Below are positions 35,075 to 46,682 of a stretch of DNA of 64,000 bases, in pieces (the stretch's first letter is position 1; the number at the start of each line of letters is the position of its first letter). Made by a program: the position numbers and the translations under genes. The notes under the pieces were generated by a model. It had not been told where the DNA came from. It saw nothing but the letters and a program-made list of their open reading frames with translations, and made no database searches. The DNA comes from Eubacterium sp. (GTDB lineage: Bacteria > Bacillota > Clostridia > Oscillospirales > Acutalibacteraceae). The DNA lies in contig JAFUEH010000036.1 of assembly GCA_017463985.1 (NCBI GenBank), positions 62,001-126,000 on the forward strand, in the 5' to 3' direction.

Positions 35075-35998
35075 ATGTTTTCATTATATGAGCTCGAATT
35101 TCATTTTCGATATGTCAAAAATCTTTGGAATTCTATTGTCGATTATTTCAATCAGGTGAAGGGGCTGTTTGCTTCCTTCAAGTTTATTGACGCCATCGAT
35201 ATATTTTTCGTGGCGATCGTGCTTTATCTCGTGATTCGTATTATCAGAGAAACCCGTGCCATTCAGCTGATCAAGGGCGTTATCTTCTTTGCCGTTCTCT
35301 ATTTCCTTGTTTCTTTTTTAGGAATGGGTGCGTCCAGCTATATCTTAAGAGCGATCTTTTCCAATATCCTGCTGATCGTCGTTGTGCTGTTCGGTCCTGA
35401 AATCCGTAACGTATTGGAACAGGTTGGTAAAGGGGCGGCACGAACAAGCCTGCGTACAATCCTGAACCCGGGTGTTGCTGTTGAAGCAAACGAAATGCGC
35501 AAAACGATCGACGCAACCTGTAAAGCCTGCGTAGAAATGAGCGACGCAAAAATCGGCGCCCTGATTGTTTTTGAGCACGAGACGCTGATCGGCGACATCA
35601 TCGCCAGCGGTACGGTGCTGAAGGCGAAGGCTTCGCGTGAGTTGATTCAGAATATCTTTTTCCCAAAATCTCCGCTGCATGACGGCGCGCTGATCGTCCG
35701 TGACGGAGTGGTTTATGCCGCCGGCTGTATCCTGCCGCTGTCGCACGATAACAGTATCTCCTCCGATCTCGGCACAAGACACCGTGCAGCGATCGGTATT
35801 ACGCAGCAGAGTGACGCCATCGCTATTGTCGTCAGCGAAGAAACCGGTGCCATCAGTATCGCTAAAAACGGGTCGCTGCAACGTAACCTCACCAGCGGTG
35901 ATATACGGGATATTTTAACTGAAGCCTTTATCGACAGCACTGCTTCCGAAGGCGGTATTCTTGGGAAGCTGGTAAGGAGGAATAAGAACAATGGCTGA
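35075..35998 (+). CDS. cdaA: Diadenylate cyclase CdaA
   Basis: CdaA makes cyclic di-AMP from two ATP at the membrane, a signal for potassium and osmotic balance and cell-wall integrity in Firmicutes. Three N-terminal helices (about 35-105) are followed by the DAC domain with the catalytic motif D203-G204-A205 (LHDGALIV) and R235-H236-R237 (GTRHRAAIG). The length of 307 residues is a little longer than Bacillus CdaA because of an extended amphipathic N-terminus. It overlaps the regulator gene cdaR by eight bases. There is no glmM following, unlike the Bacillus operon. Confidence 0.95.
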   Translation: MFSLYELEFHFRYVKNLWNSIVDYFNQVKGLFASFKFIDAIDIFFVAIVLYLVIRIIRETRAIQLIKGVIFFAVLYFLVSFLGMGASSYILRAIFSNILLIVVVLFGPEIRNVLEQVGKGAARTSLRTILNPGVAVEANEMRKTIDATCKACVEMSDAKIGALIVFEHETLIGDIIASGTVLKAKASRELIQNIFFPKSPLHDGALIVRDGVVYAAGCILPLSHDNSISSDLGTRHRAAIGITQQSDAIAIVVSEETGAISIAKNGSLQRNLTSGDIRDILTEAFIDSTASEGGILGKLVRRNKNNG

Positions 35999-37274
35999 GA
36001 AAAAGAAATCTTTTTCGTTACAGCGCATGATCTCTAACGACAAATCGCTGATCGTTGTCGCTCTGTTGCTGGCTGTGCTGGTATGGATCGTTGTCTCACT
36101 GAATATCGGTACCGATGAAACGAAAACCATTACGATCAATGCGCCGATTACGTTGTCGGACGAGCTTTCTCAACAGATGGGCATGCAATATTATACGCTG
36201 CAGGATAATGTAGAGCTGAGCGTAACGCTGTCCGGTCCTAAGTATGTGATCGGACAGGTGACCGAGGATGATTTGTCCGTCAAGTTTGATACAACGAACG
36301 TTAACAGAGCCGGTGCACAAACCATTCCGATTTTAGTGACGAATAAATCTAAAACCTTGGATTTTGAGGTGACGTCTACTTATCCTTCTGCGATCGACGC
36401 CTATTTTGATGTTGCCGCTACCAAGACGTATGATCTCTATTTGAATTATGATGCTGATGCGGTGGCAGACGGCTATATGTTCGGTACGCCGGTTATGAGC
36501 GAGGATCGCGTCGTTGTTAACGGTCCGAATACGTATATCGAAAAGCTGGAACAGTTAAGCGTGAATGTTGACCTTTCTGATCGCGAACCGCTGACAGAAG
36601 CTTATAATACAGATTGTGAAATCGAATTTGTCGGACTTGGTGCAGAGGCAAGGTACCTCACCGTTACCTCTAGGAATGACACCGCCACGCCGATCAGTAC
36701 CGTTAATGTGACATTGCCGGTTTTGAAGGTAACAGACTTACCGGTTGCGGTCAATTTTGAGGATATGCCGGCTGATCTGCCGGAAGATGCGCTGGATATT
36801 AAGTATTCCGTACGGCAGCTCCATGTCGGTGTTCTGAACAATGCTAATATTTCAAGCGCTATCGTTGGGACGATTCCGTTCAGCTCACTGTATACCGGTA
36901 CGAATACCTTCTACTTTAAAGCGTCTGATGTACAGGGCGTTACGCTGCTTGATGAGGATGTAAAGGATATTTCCGTTGAAGTGACGGTTGCTTCTGATTA
37001 TCAGGTAGTGAAGGTACCGTTGGCGGCAGCCGATGTCGAAGTGGATAATGTGCCGGAGGGGTATACTGCTACTGTAAAGTCAGTTGACTTTACAAACGTG
37101 TGGATCATCGCACCGAACGGCACTGCTGTCACGGCTGCGGACCTTTCTGCGGAATGTGATCTCAGCGCCGCTGCGGAGGACGGTACGTATCCGGTTGAGC
37201 TGACGGTTAACAATAATAGCTGCTGGATCTATGGCGCCTATAACGCCACGGTTGCCCTGAGCGCAAATGATTAA
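35991..37274 (+). CDS. cdaR: YbbR-domain regulator of CdaA
   Basis: This 427-residue membrane-anchored extracytoplasmic protein has one N-terminal helix (about 20-40) followed by tandem YbbR repeats of about 80 residues. CdaR binds CdaA and tunes c-di-AMP output. The start overlaps cdaA by eight bases, which fits joint production of a complex. The repeats are visible as recurring stretches such as ELSVTLSGPKYVIGQV, and GYMFGTPVMSEDRVVVNGP. A terminator follows the stop by about 15 bases. There is no sign of a truncation. Confidence 0.9.
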   Translation: MAEKKKSFSLQRMISNDKSLIVVALLLAVLVWIVVSLNIGTDETKTITINAPITLSDELSQQMGMQYYTLQDNVELSVTLSGPKYVIGQVTEDDLSVKFDTTNVNRAGAQTIPILVTNKSKTLDFEVTSTYPSAIDAYFDVAATKTYDLYLNYDADAVADGYMFGTPVMSEDRVVVNGPNTYIEKLEQLSVNVDLSDREPLTEAYNTDCEIEFVGLGAEARYLTVTSRNDTATPISTVNVTLPVLKVTDLPVAVNFEDMPADLPEDALDIKYSVRQLHVGVLNNANISSAIVGTIPFSSLYTGTNTFYFKASDVQGVTLLDEDVKDISVEVTVASDYQVVKVPLAAADVEVDNVPEGYTATVKSVDFTNVWIIAPNGTAVTAADLSAECDLSAAAEDGTYPVELTVNNNSCWIYGAYNATVALSAND

Positions 37275-37288
37275 TGCTTATATATGCT

Positions 37289-37318
37289 AAAAGACATCTT
37301 CGCGTGAAGATGTCTTTT
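37289..37318. terminator. Bidirectional intrinsic terminator
   Basis: Stem AAAAGACATCTTC / GAAGATGTCTTTT with a GCGT loop, between the convergent cdaR and PfkB genes, with A-run left and T-run right. Confidence 0.85.
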
Positions 37319-37327
37319 AATTATTGT

Positions 37328-38227
37328 TTAAAATTGATTGAAGCGCAGCAAGAGCTCTTCCTCGGTGCAATAAGCGCTGAGTGCGCCGTTCGCTGTGACC
37401 GCCTTGCCGCCGGTGATATTACCGAGCATAATACATTCTTTAAAGGCGTAATCATGGAAAAGACCGTAGACAAAGCCGGCTAAAAAGGCGTCGCCTGCGC
37501 CGGTGGAATCCACGTGTGTGAAGTCGTTGATAGGCGGCACTAAAAACAGCTCGCCGTTTTCCAGTCCGTAGCATCCGTTCCGATCCGCTTTGACGATTAC
37601 CTTTTTAAAATAAGCCTGAAGTTGAAACGCGGCCTGCTCCGGAGAATCTGTACCGGTGAGTTTCATTGCTTCCTTTTGATTAGGCGCATAATAATCTGCC
37701 AGCGACAGCAGCGGTTCCATATGTTGCAGACTCATATCGTCATTCCAGCCTGTGTCATATACCAGCACCGTACCCTCGCGCTTCAACTGACGGTAAACAT
37801 CCGCCAGCTCTTCATTTTCGATATAACAAATCGCGGCGCCGGTTGCCATCTGATAAAAAGCTTCCTGATCCTCAGCCGTGATTTTTATCAGCTCACCGTA
37901 AGAAATGAACGAGCGGTCGTCTTTCAGGATGATTGCCGAGGTAATATTCACGGGAAGGTTTGTTCCGTGATGAAAGTTATGTACCTCAATATGAGCCTTT
38001 TCAAATTCTCTCTTTGCATAGTCAGAGAAAAGATCATCTCCTAAAAAAGTTCCTAGCCGAACAGGAACGTTTAACCGCGCCAGATTCACGAGCGTTCCGG
38101 GGAGGCCGCCTCCAAGCTGTACAGAAAAGCTGTCGGCATAAATCTCTTCACCGACGTTCGGGATACGCTTCATGTCAGCATATAATAAGTCTACATTGGT
38201 TTTACCGATACCGGCGATGAAGCTCAT
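37328..38227 (-). CDS. PfkB-family carbohydrate kinase
   Basis: This 299-residue sugar kinase is of the ribokinase fold. The second PfkB signature HVDSTGAGDAFLAGFVYG near 237-254 carries the catalytic aspartate, and the N-terminal VQLGGGLPGTLVNLARL near 36-52 is the substrate-lid region. It phosphorylates a hexose or nucleoside with ATP. It follows the GH4 gene on the same strand with three bases between them, so the two are co-transcribed. The partner suggests a sugar released by, or made available to, a family-4 glycosidase. No transporter gene is seen in the operon, so the substrate source is unclear. Confidence 0.9.
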   Translation of the reverse strand: MSFIAGIGKTNVDLLYADMKRIPNVGEEIYADSFSVQLGGGLPGTLVNLARLNVPVRLGTFLGDDLFSDYAKREFEKAHIEVHNFHHGTNLPVNITSAIILKDDRSFISYGELIKITAEDQEAFYQMATGAAICYIENEELADVYRQLKREGTVLVYDTGWNDDMSLQHMEPLLSLADYYAPNQKEAMKLTGTDSPEQAAFQLQAYFKKVIVKADRNGCYGLENGELFLVPPINDFTHVDSTGAGDAFLAGFVYGLFHDYAFKECIMLGNITGGKAVTANGALSAYCTEEELLLRFNQF

Positions 38228-38229
38228 AG

Positions 38230-39594
38230 TTACCTCCAGTCTTGTGTATAATCTTGGTTCAATGATAAATATTCGTCGATCAGAGCGGTCGCCAGTGAAT
38301 AGGAATTAACGAGCGGATGCAGCGTCAACGCCTCTACTGCCTTTTGACGGTTTTTTTCGCACAAGGCCTGAGAAGCCAAGCGTTCGTACATTTTAACGCG
38401 CCTTACAAGCTCTGCGTTCTGCTCGTCAACATTGCTGAAACAGTGGGGAATCGCTTCACCGTTGACAATATCACAAGTGATCTCCACCACGTCACTGTCA
38501 TTCAGGAACGGGAGCGCACCGTTATTGACAGTACAAAGGATCATGGTGCCTTGCTGTCCCGACTGCGCTATTTCCATGAACTTCAGCGCAACGCCTGCAT
38601 AGCCGCCGCTGTCCTTTTGGTACAGATCAAAATGAAATTTGTTTTTTCGTACAACGCCGGTTTCGCTGGCCATATAATTATTTTCCCGCTGACCGTACCA
38701 GTATTCAAAAATAGCCAGCGCCTTCTCAAAATCGTTATCAATATCAACGCCGGACAGCGCTTCGGTCATCGCTTTATTGATTGCCGCAATCTGTTCGCCG
38801 CGCGTCATTTCTGCGCGTTGAATATTGGCAAGCGCTTTCTCGGAATAATAAAAATAGTACAGGTATTCATTCAAAATAGCATGACGCTCACGCAGTAGCT
38901 GTTTCTCAAAATAACGCATATCTGTTTTTTGATACGCGTCGTCATTTTCGATCAGCTCCTGCAGCATCTCCTCGCCGTCGATCGTAACGGAGGTGAAGTA
39001 GCTCAGATGATTTAATCCGTAAAGCTCACCGGTAGCACTGTCCTCCTCCTTACCGTATAGCTTGGCAAAGGAGCGCAGCATACCGGACGGTGCGTCGCAG
39101 ATGCCGTAGGTGAAATCATAACCCATATCGCGCAAGGTCTGACTGACAACGCCGGCAGGATTGGTGAAATTAAAGACCTTACAATCCGGCTTGGAATACT
39201 TCTTAATTAGCTCACAGTATTCTTTAAGAACATAAACTGACCGCATCGCAAAGGAAAAACCTGCCGCACCGGTTGTTTCCTGACCAAGTACGCCGTGCGA
39301 CAGTGCGATACGCTCGTCCTTTACGCGCATTTCGTCACCGCCCTCACGTATCGTGGTAATGACATAGTCCGCGTCCCTTACCGCCGCTATGGCATCGCTC
39401 GTCAGCTCTACACACATGGACGGCGCCAGCAGGTATGCCGTTCGCTTTGCCATTTTACCGTAGGTGCGCAGCTTTTGTTTATTATTGTCCATTAATACCA
39501 AGGTATCGATCTGCAATGCTTCGGCTTTTTGCGCGATGCTTTTTGCTAAAAACAGAGAGCGCACACCGCCGCCTCCGATAACAGTCAGCTTCAT
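38230..39594 (-). CDS. Glycoside hydrolase family 4 protein (6-phospho-glycosidase-like)
   Basis: This 454-residue NAD- and metal-dependent glycosidase belongs to family GH4, which cleaves glycosides by oxidation-elimination. The Rossmann motif TVIGGGGVRSLFL is at the N-terminus. The metal ligands C in GICDAPSGML and H in LNHLSYFTSV are visible near 171 and 203. The FNFTNPAGVVSQTL segment near 143 is also typical. Many relatives use 6-phosphoglucosides. The gene is read divergently from ligA from a promoter that shares its -35 box. The next gene encodes a PfkB kinase, giving a two-gene sugar-use unit without a visible PTS. Confidence 0.88.
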   Translation of the reverse strand: MKLTVIGGGGVRSLFLAKSIAQKAEALQIDTLVLMDNNKQKLRTYGKMAKRTAYLLAPSMCVELTSDAIAAVRDADYVITTIREGGDEMRVKDERIALSHGVLGQETTGAAGFSFAMRSVYVLKEYCELIKKYSKPDCKVFNFTNPAGVVSQTLRDMGYDFTYGICDAPSGMLRSFAKLYGKEEDSATGELYGLNHLSYFTSVTIDGEEMLQELIENDDAYQKTDMRYFEKQLLRERHAILNEYLYYFYYSEKALANIQRAEMTRGEQIAAINKAMTEALSGVDIDNDFEKALAIFEYWYGQRENNYMASETGVVRKNKFHFDLYQKDSGGYAGVALKFMEIAQSGQQGTMILCTVNNGALPFLNDSDVVEITCDIVNGEAIPHCFSNVDEQNAELVRRVKMYERLASQALCEKNRQKAVEALTLHPLVNSYSLATALIDEYLSLNQDYTQDWR

Positions 39595-39622
39595 ATTCTG
39601 TCTCCTTTCAATTGATGCTAAT

Positions 39623-39651
39623 ATTATAATTTATAAATTATTATATTGCAA
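39623..39651 (-). promoter_or_regulatory. Promoter for the GH4-PfkB operon, sharing its -35 with ligA
   Basis: On the minus strand TTGCAA (39651-39646), 17 bases, TATAAT (39628-39623). TTGCAA is its own reverse complement, so the same six bases serve the divergent ligA promoter. Confidence 0.75.
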
Positions 39652-39674
39652 CTATATTGTTAAAATGATATAAT
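39646..39674 (+). promoter_or_regulatory. Promoter for ligA, sharing its -35 with the GH4 operon
   Basis: TTGCAA (39646-39651), 17 bases, TATAAT (39669-39674), with TGA directly before the -10 giving an extended TGnTATAAT. ATG of ligA follows 30 bases downstream. Confidence 0.8.
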
Positions 39675-39697
39675 AAACCGAATAACGGAGACGGTGA

Positions 39698-42507
<2,810 letters not shown>

Positions 42508-42511
42508 TTGT

Positions 42512-43942
42512 ATGACACCGTCTGAAAAATTATTAGCGACGCTCACCGGTAAAAAGGTGGCGTTCGTCGGTATGGGGGTTGCTAACACCCCCTGTGCGGA
42601 ATTTTTAGCAAAGCGCGGCATTGAGGTGTATGCCTGCGATCAACGTGATAAAGATTATATCGGCCGTGAGGTTTGCGAGAAGCTGGCTTCGCTCGGCGTG
42701 CAATTTTCTTTAGGAGAGGATTATCTGTCGGTTTTACCGAAGATGGATGTCGTATTTCGTTCGCACGGTATTTTGCCGTTCCAAAATCCATGGATCGGTG
42801 AATGTATTCGGCGCGGTCAGGTCGTAACCACGGAAATGGAGATGTTTTTCCGTTACTGTCCGTGTAAAATCTATGCTGTCACCGGGTCTAACGGTAAAAC
42901 AACAACGACTACCTTGATCGCCAAAATGCTGGAGGCAGAAGGCAACAGGGTGTTTTTAGGCGGCAATATCGGCAAGGCCTTAATGCCTGTGCTGGAGGAA
43001 ATCACCGATCAGGACCTCGCCGTGGTTGAGCTTTCGTCCTTCCAGCTGCTGACGATGGGTAATCTTGTTAACCAACCGGATGTTGCTGTCGTGACAAATA
43101 TTGAGTGTACGCATCAGGATCACCATATTTCACTGGATGAATATGTTGACGCAAAGCGTAACCTTTTAATTTACCAGAACAGCGAGCAGCGCACGGTGCT
43201 GAACGCCGACTGCGACTATTCAATCGGCCGTTCTGTCTATCACGATATGCGGTACGATGTCAGAGGAAAGCTCTTTCAGTTTTCTATCCGTCACGCACTT
43301 GAAAATGGCGCTTATATGGATCCTGAGAGCGGTATGATTTATTATGCACAGGACGGTGTCAGAACACCTGTCATGCATCGTAGCGATATTGCGATACCCG
43401 GCGATCATAATATTGAAAACTACTGTACGGCTATTGCTGCTGTTTGGGGCGCTGTCAGCGTTGATACGATACAGAAGATCGCGCGCACCTTCGGCGGTGT
43501 CGAGCACCGTATTGAGTTCGTGAGAGAATACAACGGTGTGCGCTATTATAATGACTCGATCGCGACGTCTCCGTCACGCGTGATCAGCGGCTTGAAGGCG
43601 TTCGGTGAGCGGATCATTGTGATCATGGGCGGTTCCGATAAGGGCAATGATATGAGCGAAATGGTGCCGTATATTTTGAAGTATGTTAAGCTGCTGGTGC
43701 TGAACGGCGCTACGGCTGATAAAATTTATGAAGCAGTGGTGAATGACGAGGGCTATCAGGACAGCGGCTTGGAGATCGTGAAGGTGACGACGCTGCAGGA
43801 GGCGCTGACTGCTGCAAAAAATGCGGCAAAGCCCGGAGATATCGTTTCTCTTTGCCCGGCTTGCCCAGCCTTTGACCAGTTCAAAACTTTTGAATACAGA
43901 GGCAGAGAATTTAAAAGAGTAGTCAATGAATTTGAGGATTAA
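42512..43942 (+). CDS. murD: UDP-N-acetylmuramoylalanine--D-glutamate ligase
   Basis: MurD adds D-glutamate to UDP-MurNAc-L-alanine in peptidoglycan synthesis. It is 476 residues from the ATG at 42512, which follows GAAAGG; an earlier GTG at 42494 would overlap the previous gene. The N-terminal UDP-binding domain has KVAFVGMGVANTPCAEFL, the ATP P-loop is VTGSNGKTTTTTLI, the carbamylated-lysine and metal region is near NIECTHQDHH and the C-terminal domain carries RIEFVREYNGVRYYNDSIATSP and VIMGGSDKG. It is separate from any mra/dcw cluster here and follows a repair gene, so its placement is not standard. Confidence 0.93.
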   Translation: MTPSEKLLATLTGKKVAFVGMGVANTPCAEFLAKRGIEVYACDQRDKDYIGREVCEKLASLGVQFSLGEDYLSVLPKMDVVFRSHGILPFQNPWIGECIRRGQVVTTEMEMFFRYCPCKIYAVTGSNGKTTTTTLIAKMLEAEGNRVFLGGNIGKALMPVLEEITDQDLAVVELSSFQLLTMGNLVNQPDVAVVTNIECTHQDHHISLDEYVDAKRNLLIYQNSEQRTVLNADCDYSIGRSVYHDMRYDVRGKLFQFSIRHALENGAYMDPESGMIYYAQDGVRTPVMHRSDIAIPGDHNIENYCTAIAAVWGAVSVDTIQKIARTFGGVEHRIEFVREYNGVRYYNDSIATSPSRVISGLKAFGERIIVIMGGSDKGNDMSEMVPYILKYVKLLVLNGATADKIYEAVVNDEGYQDSGLEIVKVTTLQEALTAAKNAAKPGDIVSLCPACPAFDQFKTFEYRGREFKRVVNEFED

Positions 43943-43944
43943 AT

Positions 43945-44970
43945 ATGGATACTGTTGCTTTACTAAAAGAGCTGACATCGGCTATTGGCGTCAGCGGTGC
44001 AGAAAATAATATTACAGAAGTCCTTTGCCGCTTGCTGGCACCGTACGGCGAGGTTTCTGTTGACGCAATGAATAACGTTTATTGTACGTTTGGTGAAGGC
44101 TATCACTTCTTACTGGACGCGCACCTTGACGAGATTGGTATGATCGTCAAGGCGATCACAGACGACGGCTTTATTAAGTTTGATAAATGCGGAGGCCTTG
44201 ATGCAAGAATGATGCTGGCCAGCGAGGTGTCTGTATGGTGCGCTGACGGCAAAGAGCTGCGAGGCGTGATCTCTACACTGCCGCCGCATTTACAAAAGGA
44301 CGGTGACGATACCAAAGCGCCGGAATTCAGCGATCTTGCTATTGATGTCGGACTGAACAGGGAAGAGGCTGAAAAGCTGATTGCTCCCGGCGATCGTATC
44401 ACCTTCCGACGTAATTTTACGAAGCTGCTTGGAACGCAGGTTTCCTCCTCGGTGTTGGACGACCGTTCCGGCTGTGCAGCGTTGATTTTAGCGCTTGAGA
44501 AGCTGCAGGGCATTAATGCCAAGGTAACGGCGATGTTCTCTTCACAGGAGGAGGTCGGCACCAGAGGCGCCAAGATCGGCCCTTACGGAAAACGGGCGGA
44601 TGAAGCCATTGCTGTTGATGTCTCCTTTGGCCATTCGCCGCTGTGTAAAAAAACGGATTGCGGTGAACTTGGCAAGGGCGGCATGATCGGTTTTTCACCG
44701 ATTTTAGACAGAGAGATGAGCAAAAAGCTCGTTGCGGTTGCTGAAAAATACGGTATTCCGTATCAGCCAGAGGTCATGGGCGGCGGCCATACCGGCACGA
44801 ATGCTGATGTGATCTCTGTTTCAGAAAGCGGCATCAGAACGGCGCTTGTATCCATCCCTGAAAAATATATGCATTCTCCGATCGAGGTCATCGACACGGA
44901 GGATGTTGAAAACACGGCGGCATTGCTGGCCGCTTATGTCAGAGAAAGGGCCGGTGAATGTCATGCTTAA
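43945..44970 (+). CDS. M42-family metallopeptidase
   Basis: This 341-residue di-zinc aminopeptidase of the M42 (glutamyl/deblocking aminopeptidase, or TET-type) family has all metal and catalytic residues: H and D in LLDAHLDEIGMI near 53-64, DD in VLDDRSGCAAL near 171-181, EE in SSQEEVGTRGA near 198-208, D in AVDVSFGHSP and H in KYMHSPIE near the end. It probably trims peptides in the cytosol and forms a large oligomer. It starts two bases after the murD stop and shares an eight-base overlap with a second M42 gene. The substrate preference is not visible. Confidence 0.9.
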   Translation: MDTVALLKELTSAIGVSGAENNITEVLCRLLAPYGEVSVDAMNNVYCTFGEGYHFLLDAHLDEIGMIVKAITDDGFIKFDKCGGLDARMMLASEVSVWCADGKELRGVISTLPPHLQKDGDDTKAPEFSDLAIDVGLNREEAEKLIAPGDRITFRRNFTKLLGTQVSSSVLDDRSGCAALILALEKLQGINAKVTAMFSSQEEVGTRGAKIGPYGKRADEAIAVDVSFGHSPLCKKTDCGELGKGGMIGFSPILDREMSKKLVAVAEKYGIPYQPEVMGGGHTGTNADVISVSESGIRTALVSIPEKYMHSPIEVIDTEDVENTAALLAAYVRERAGECHA

Positions 44971-45970
44971 AACGCTTTGTTTATTAAACGGCACTTCTGG
45001 TGACGAGCGCCGTGTAAGAGAGTATATTATTGAACAAATCAAGGATCATTGCACGTATCATGTTGACGCGCTTGGTTCTGTCATTGCTTTTAAAAAAGGT
45101 GAAAAAACGCCTGAAAAAACTGTCAGCTTTAATGCGCATATCGATGAGGTTGGCTTTATTATTACCCACATCACGGAGGACGGATATCTGCGCTTTGCGC
45201 CTGTCGGCGGCATTGACGTGCGTGTTTGTCTGGATCGGGTCGTTACGATTGGCGAGCAAGGAATTAAGGGTGTGATCGGTGATAAGGCCTTTCATCTGCT
45301 GGAAAGCGAGGAGCGCAAAAGCTGTCCTTCCTTTGATAAGCTGCTGATCGACATCGGTGCCACCTCAAAAGAAGAAGCTGCTGCGGTTGTTTCGCCCGGC
45401 GATTTTGCTTATTTTGACTCGGATTACATCACCTTTGGAAACGGTTTTATTAAAAGTAAAGCTCTTGACGACAGGATCGGTTGTATGCTACTCATTAAAC
45501 TGATACAAAGCGATCTGCCGTATGATACCTATTTTTGCTTCAATACGCAAGAGGAGGTTGGACTGCGCGGTTCGACCTGTACGTCTTATGCCGTTCAGGC
45601 GGATGTTGCTGTGATTTTAGAAGCAACCACCGCGGCGGATTATGACGGCGTCAGCGGTGCAGACAGGGTGTGCGTATTGGGTGAGGGACCTGTTATTTCC
45701 TTTATGGATAGACGTACGATTTATGATCGGGAGCTGTATCGGCTTGGCATGACCATGGCAAAGGAAAATCAAATTCCGGCGCAGACGAAAACAGCAGTCG
45801 CAGGCGGCAATGATGCCGGTGCGATTCAAACCTCCGGTAACGGCGCCAGAGTGATGGCCATATCCGTACCGAGCCGGTATATCCATTCGGCTGCCAGCGT
45901 TGTCAAGCAGTCCGATATTGAGAACACAGAAAAATTGATAAGGGTATTACTGAATAAGCTATATGATTGA
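44963..45970 (+). CDS. M42-family metallopeptidase, second copy
   Basis: This 335-residue M42 peptidase begins at the ATG at 44963, eight bases before the stop of the first copy; the frame extends further back within that gene but has no support. Ligands are intact: SFNAHIDEVGFII, SKALDDRIGCMLL, NTQEEVGLRGS, LEATTAADYDG and RYIHSAASV. The glutamate in LEATTA replaces the aspartate of the first copy at the same position. The two are clearly diverged paralogues and may form a mixed complex or serve different peptides. Confidence 0.9.
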   Translation: MLKTLCLLNGTSGDERRVREYIIEQIKDHCTYHVDALGSVIAFKKGEKTPEKTVSFNAHIDEVGFIITHITEDGYLRFAPVGGIDVRVCLDRVVTIGEQGIKGVIGDKAFHLLESEERKSCPSFDKLLIDIGATSKEEAAAVVSPGDFAYFDSDYITFGNGFIKSKALDDRIGCMLLIKLIQSDLPYDTYFCFNTQEEVGLRGSTCTSYAVQADVAVILEATTAADYDGVSGADRVCVLGEGPVISFMDRRTIYDRELYRLGMTMAKENQIPAQTKTAVAGGNDAGAIQTSGNGARVMAISVPSRYIHSAASVVKQSDIENTEKLIRVLLNKLYD

Positions 45971-46682
45971 GAAAATTGAGTCAGCCCAGCAGCTGGCTGA
46001 CTGGACAAAACGGGATCTTTTTTCGGTAAGAATACTGGCGCTGCTGGCTTCTTATGGCTGTCAGTATCGGTTTTGCAGCTTTTATCGGCAAACAGAGGGA
46101 GAGCAGATTACCGCTATTATCGGCAAATTGGACGGTAATATTACGTTAGCGCTCAGCGATGCTTATGACCGCGAGGAGCTGGTACGCTTTTTATGCCTGA
46201 CGGGATATACCAGCGTGCTATGTGCCGATACGTTTGAGCTGAATCCACGTTATTCACAGGGAGTTGTGATGTCCTGTAAACGTAAGCCTGCGTTGGTACC
46301 GACGGATGCAGCGATCGATGAATATCCTAAACTGATGGACCTGTTTAATTTTATTGATTATGCCGAGCAGGATTTTAAAGCATGGTATGTGGACATCAGC
46401 CACCGTGTGCGCCACAATACGGCAAAAGCGTATGCGCTCCTTATTGACGGTGAGATCATCTCTACCGGTATATTGTCGTCATTATATGACGGTGACGCGG
46501 TGCTGTCGGCTGTCAGGACAGGCGACGCTTACCGTAGGAAGGGTTATGGCTCTGCGCTGGTGCGAGCGATCTGTAACGACGTCAGCGGCACAGTATGGCT
46601 AATGCGCGATGAAGATAAAAATGAAGCCTTTTACCGTCAGATAGGCTTTGAAAATACAGGAAGATGGAGAATGTATCAATGA
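45963..46682 (+). CDS. GNAT-family N-acetyltransferase
   Basis: This 239-residue protein has a C-terminal GNAT domain. The acetyl-CoA loop is YRRKGYGSALVRAI near 190-203, preceded by strand segments with AYALLIDGEIISTGI and AVRTGDAY. DKNEAFYRQIGFENTGRWRMY is the usual GNAT C-terminal end. The N-terminal 110 residues form a second, degenerate GNAT-like half with RFLCLTGYTSVLC. It overlaps the peptidase gene by eight bases and the next gene by four, so it lies in a tight operon. Its substrate is not known. Confidence 0.85.
   Translation: MIEKIESAQQLADWTKRDLFSVRILALLASYGCQYRFCSFYRQTEGEQITAIIGKLDGNITLALSDAYDREELVRFLCLTGYTSVLCADTFELNPRYSQGVVMSCKRKPALVPTDAAIDEYPKLMDLFNFIDYAEQDFKAWYVDISHRVRHNTAKAYALLIDGEIISTGILSSLYDGDAVLSAVRTGDAYRRKGYGSALVRAICNDVSGTVWLMRDEDKNEAFYRQIGFENTGRWRMYQ

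Noticed and set aside
38317-38898. A 193-residue plus-strand open frame inside the GH4 gene
   Set aside because: Antisense shadow of a conserved glycosidase; no family motif.
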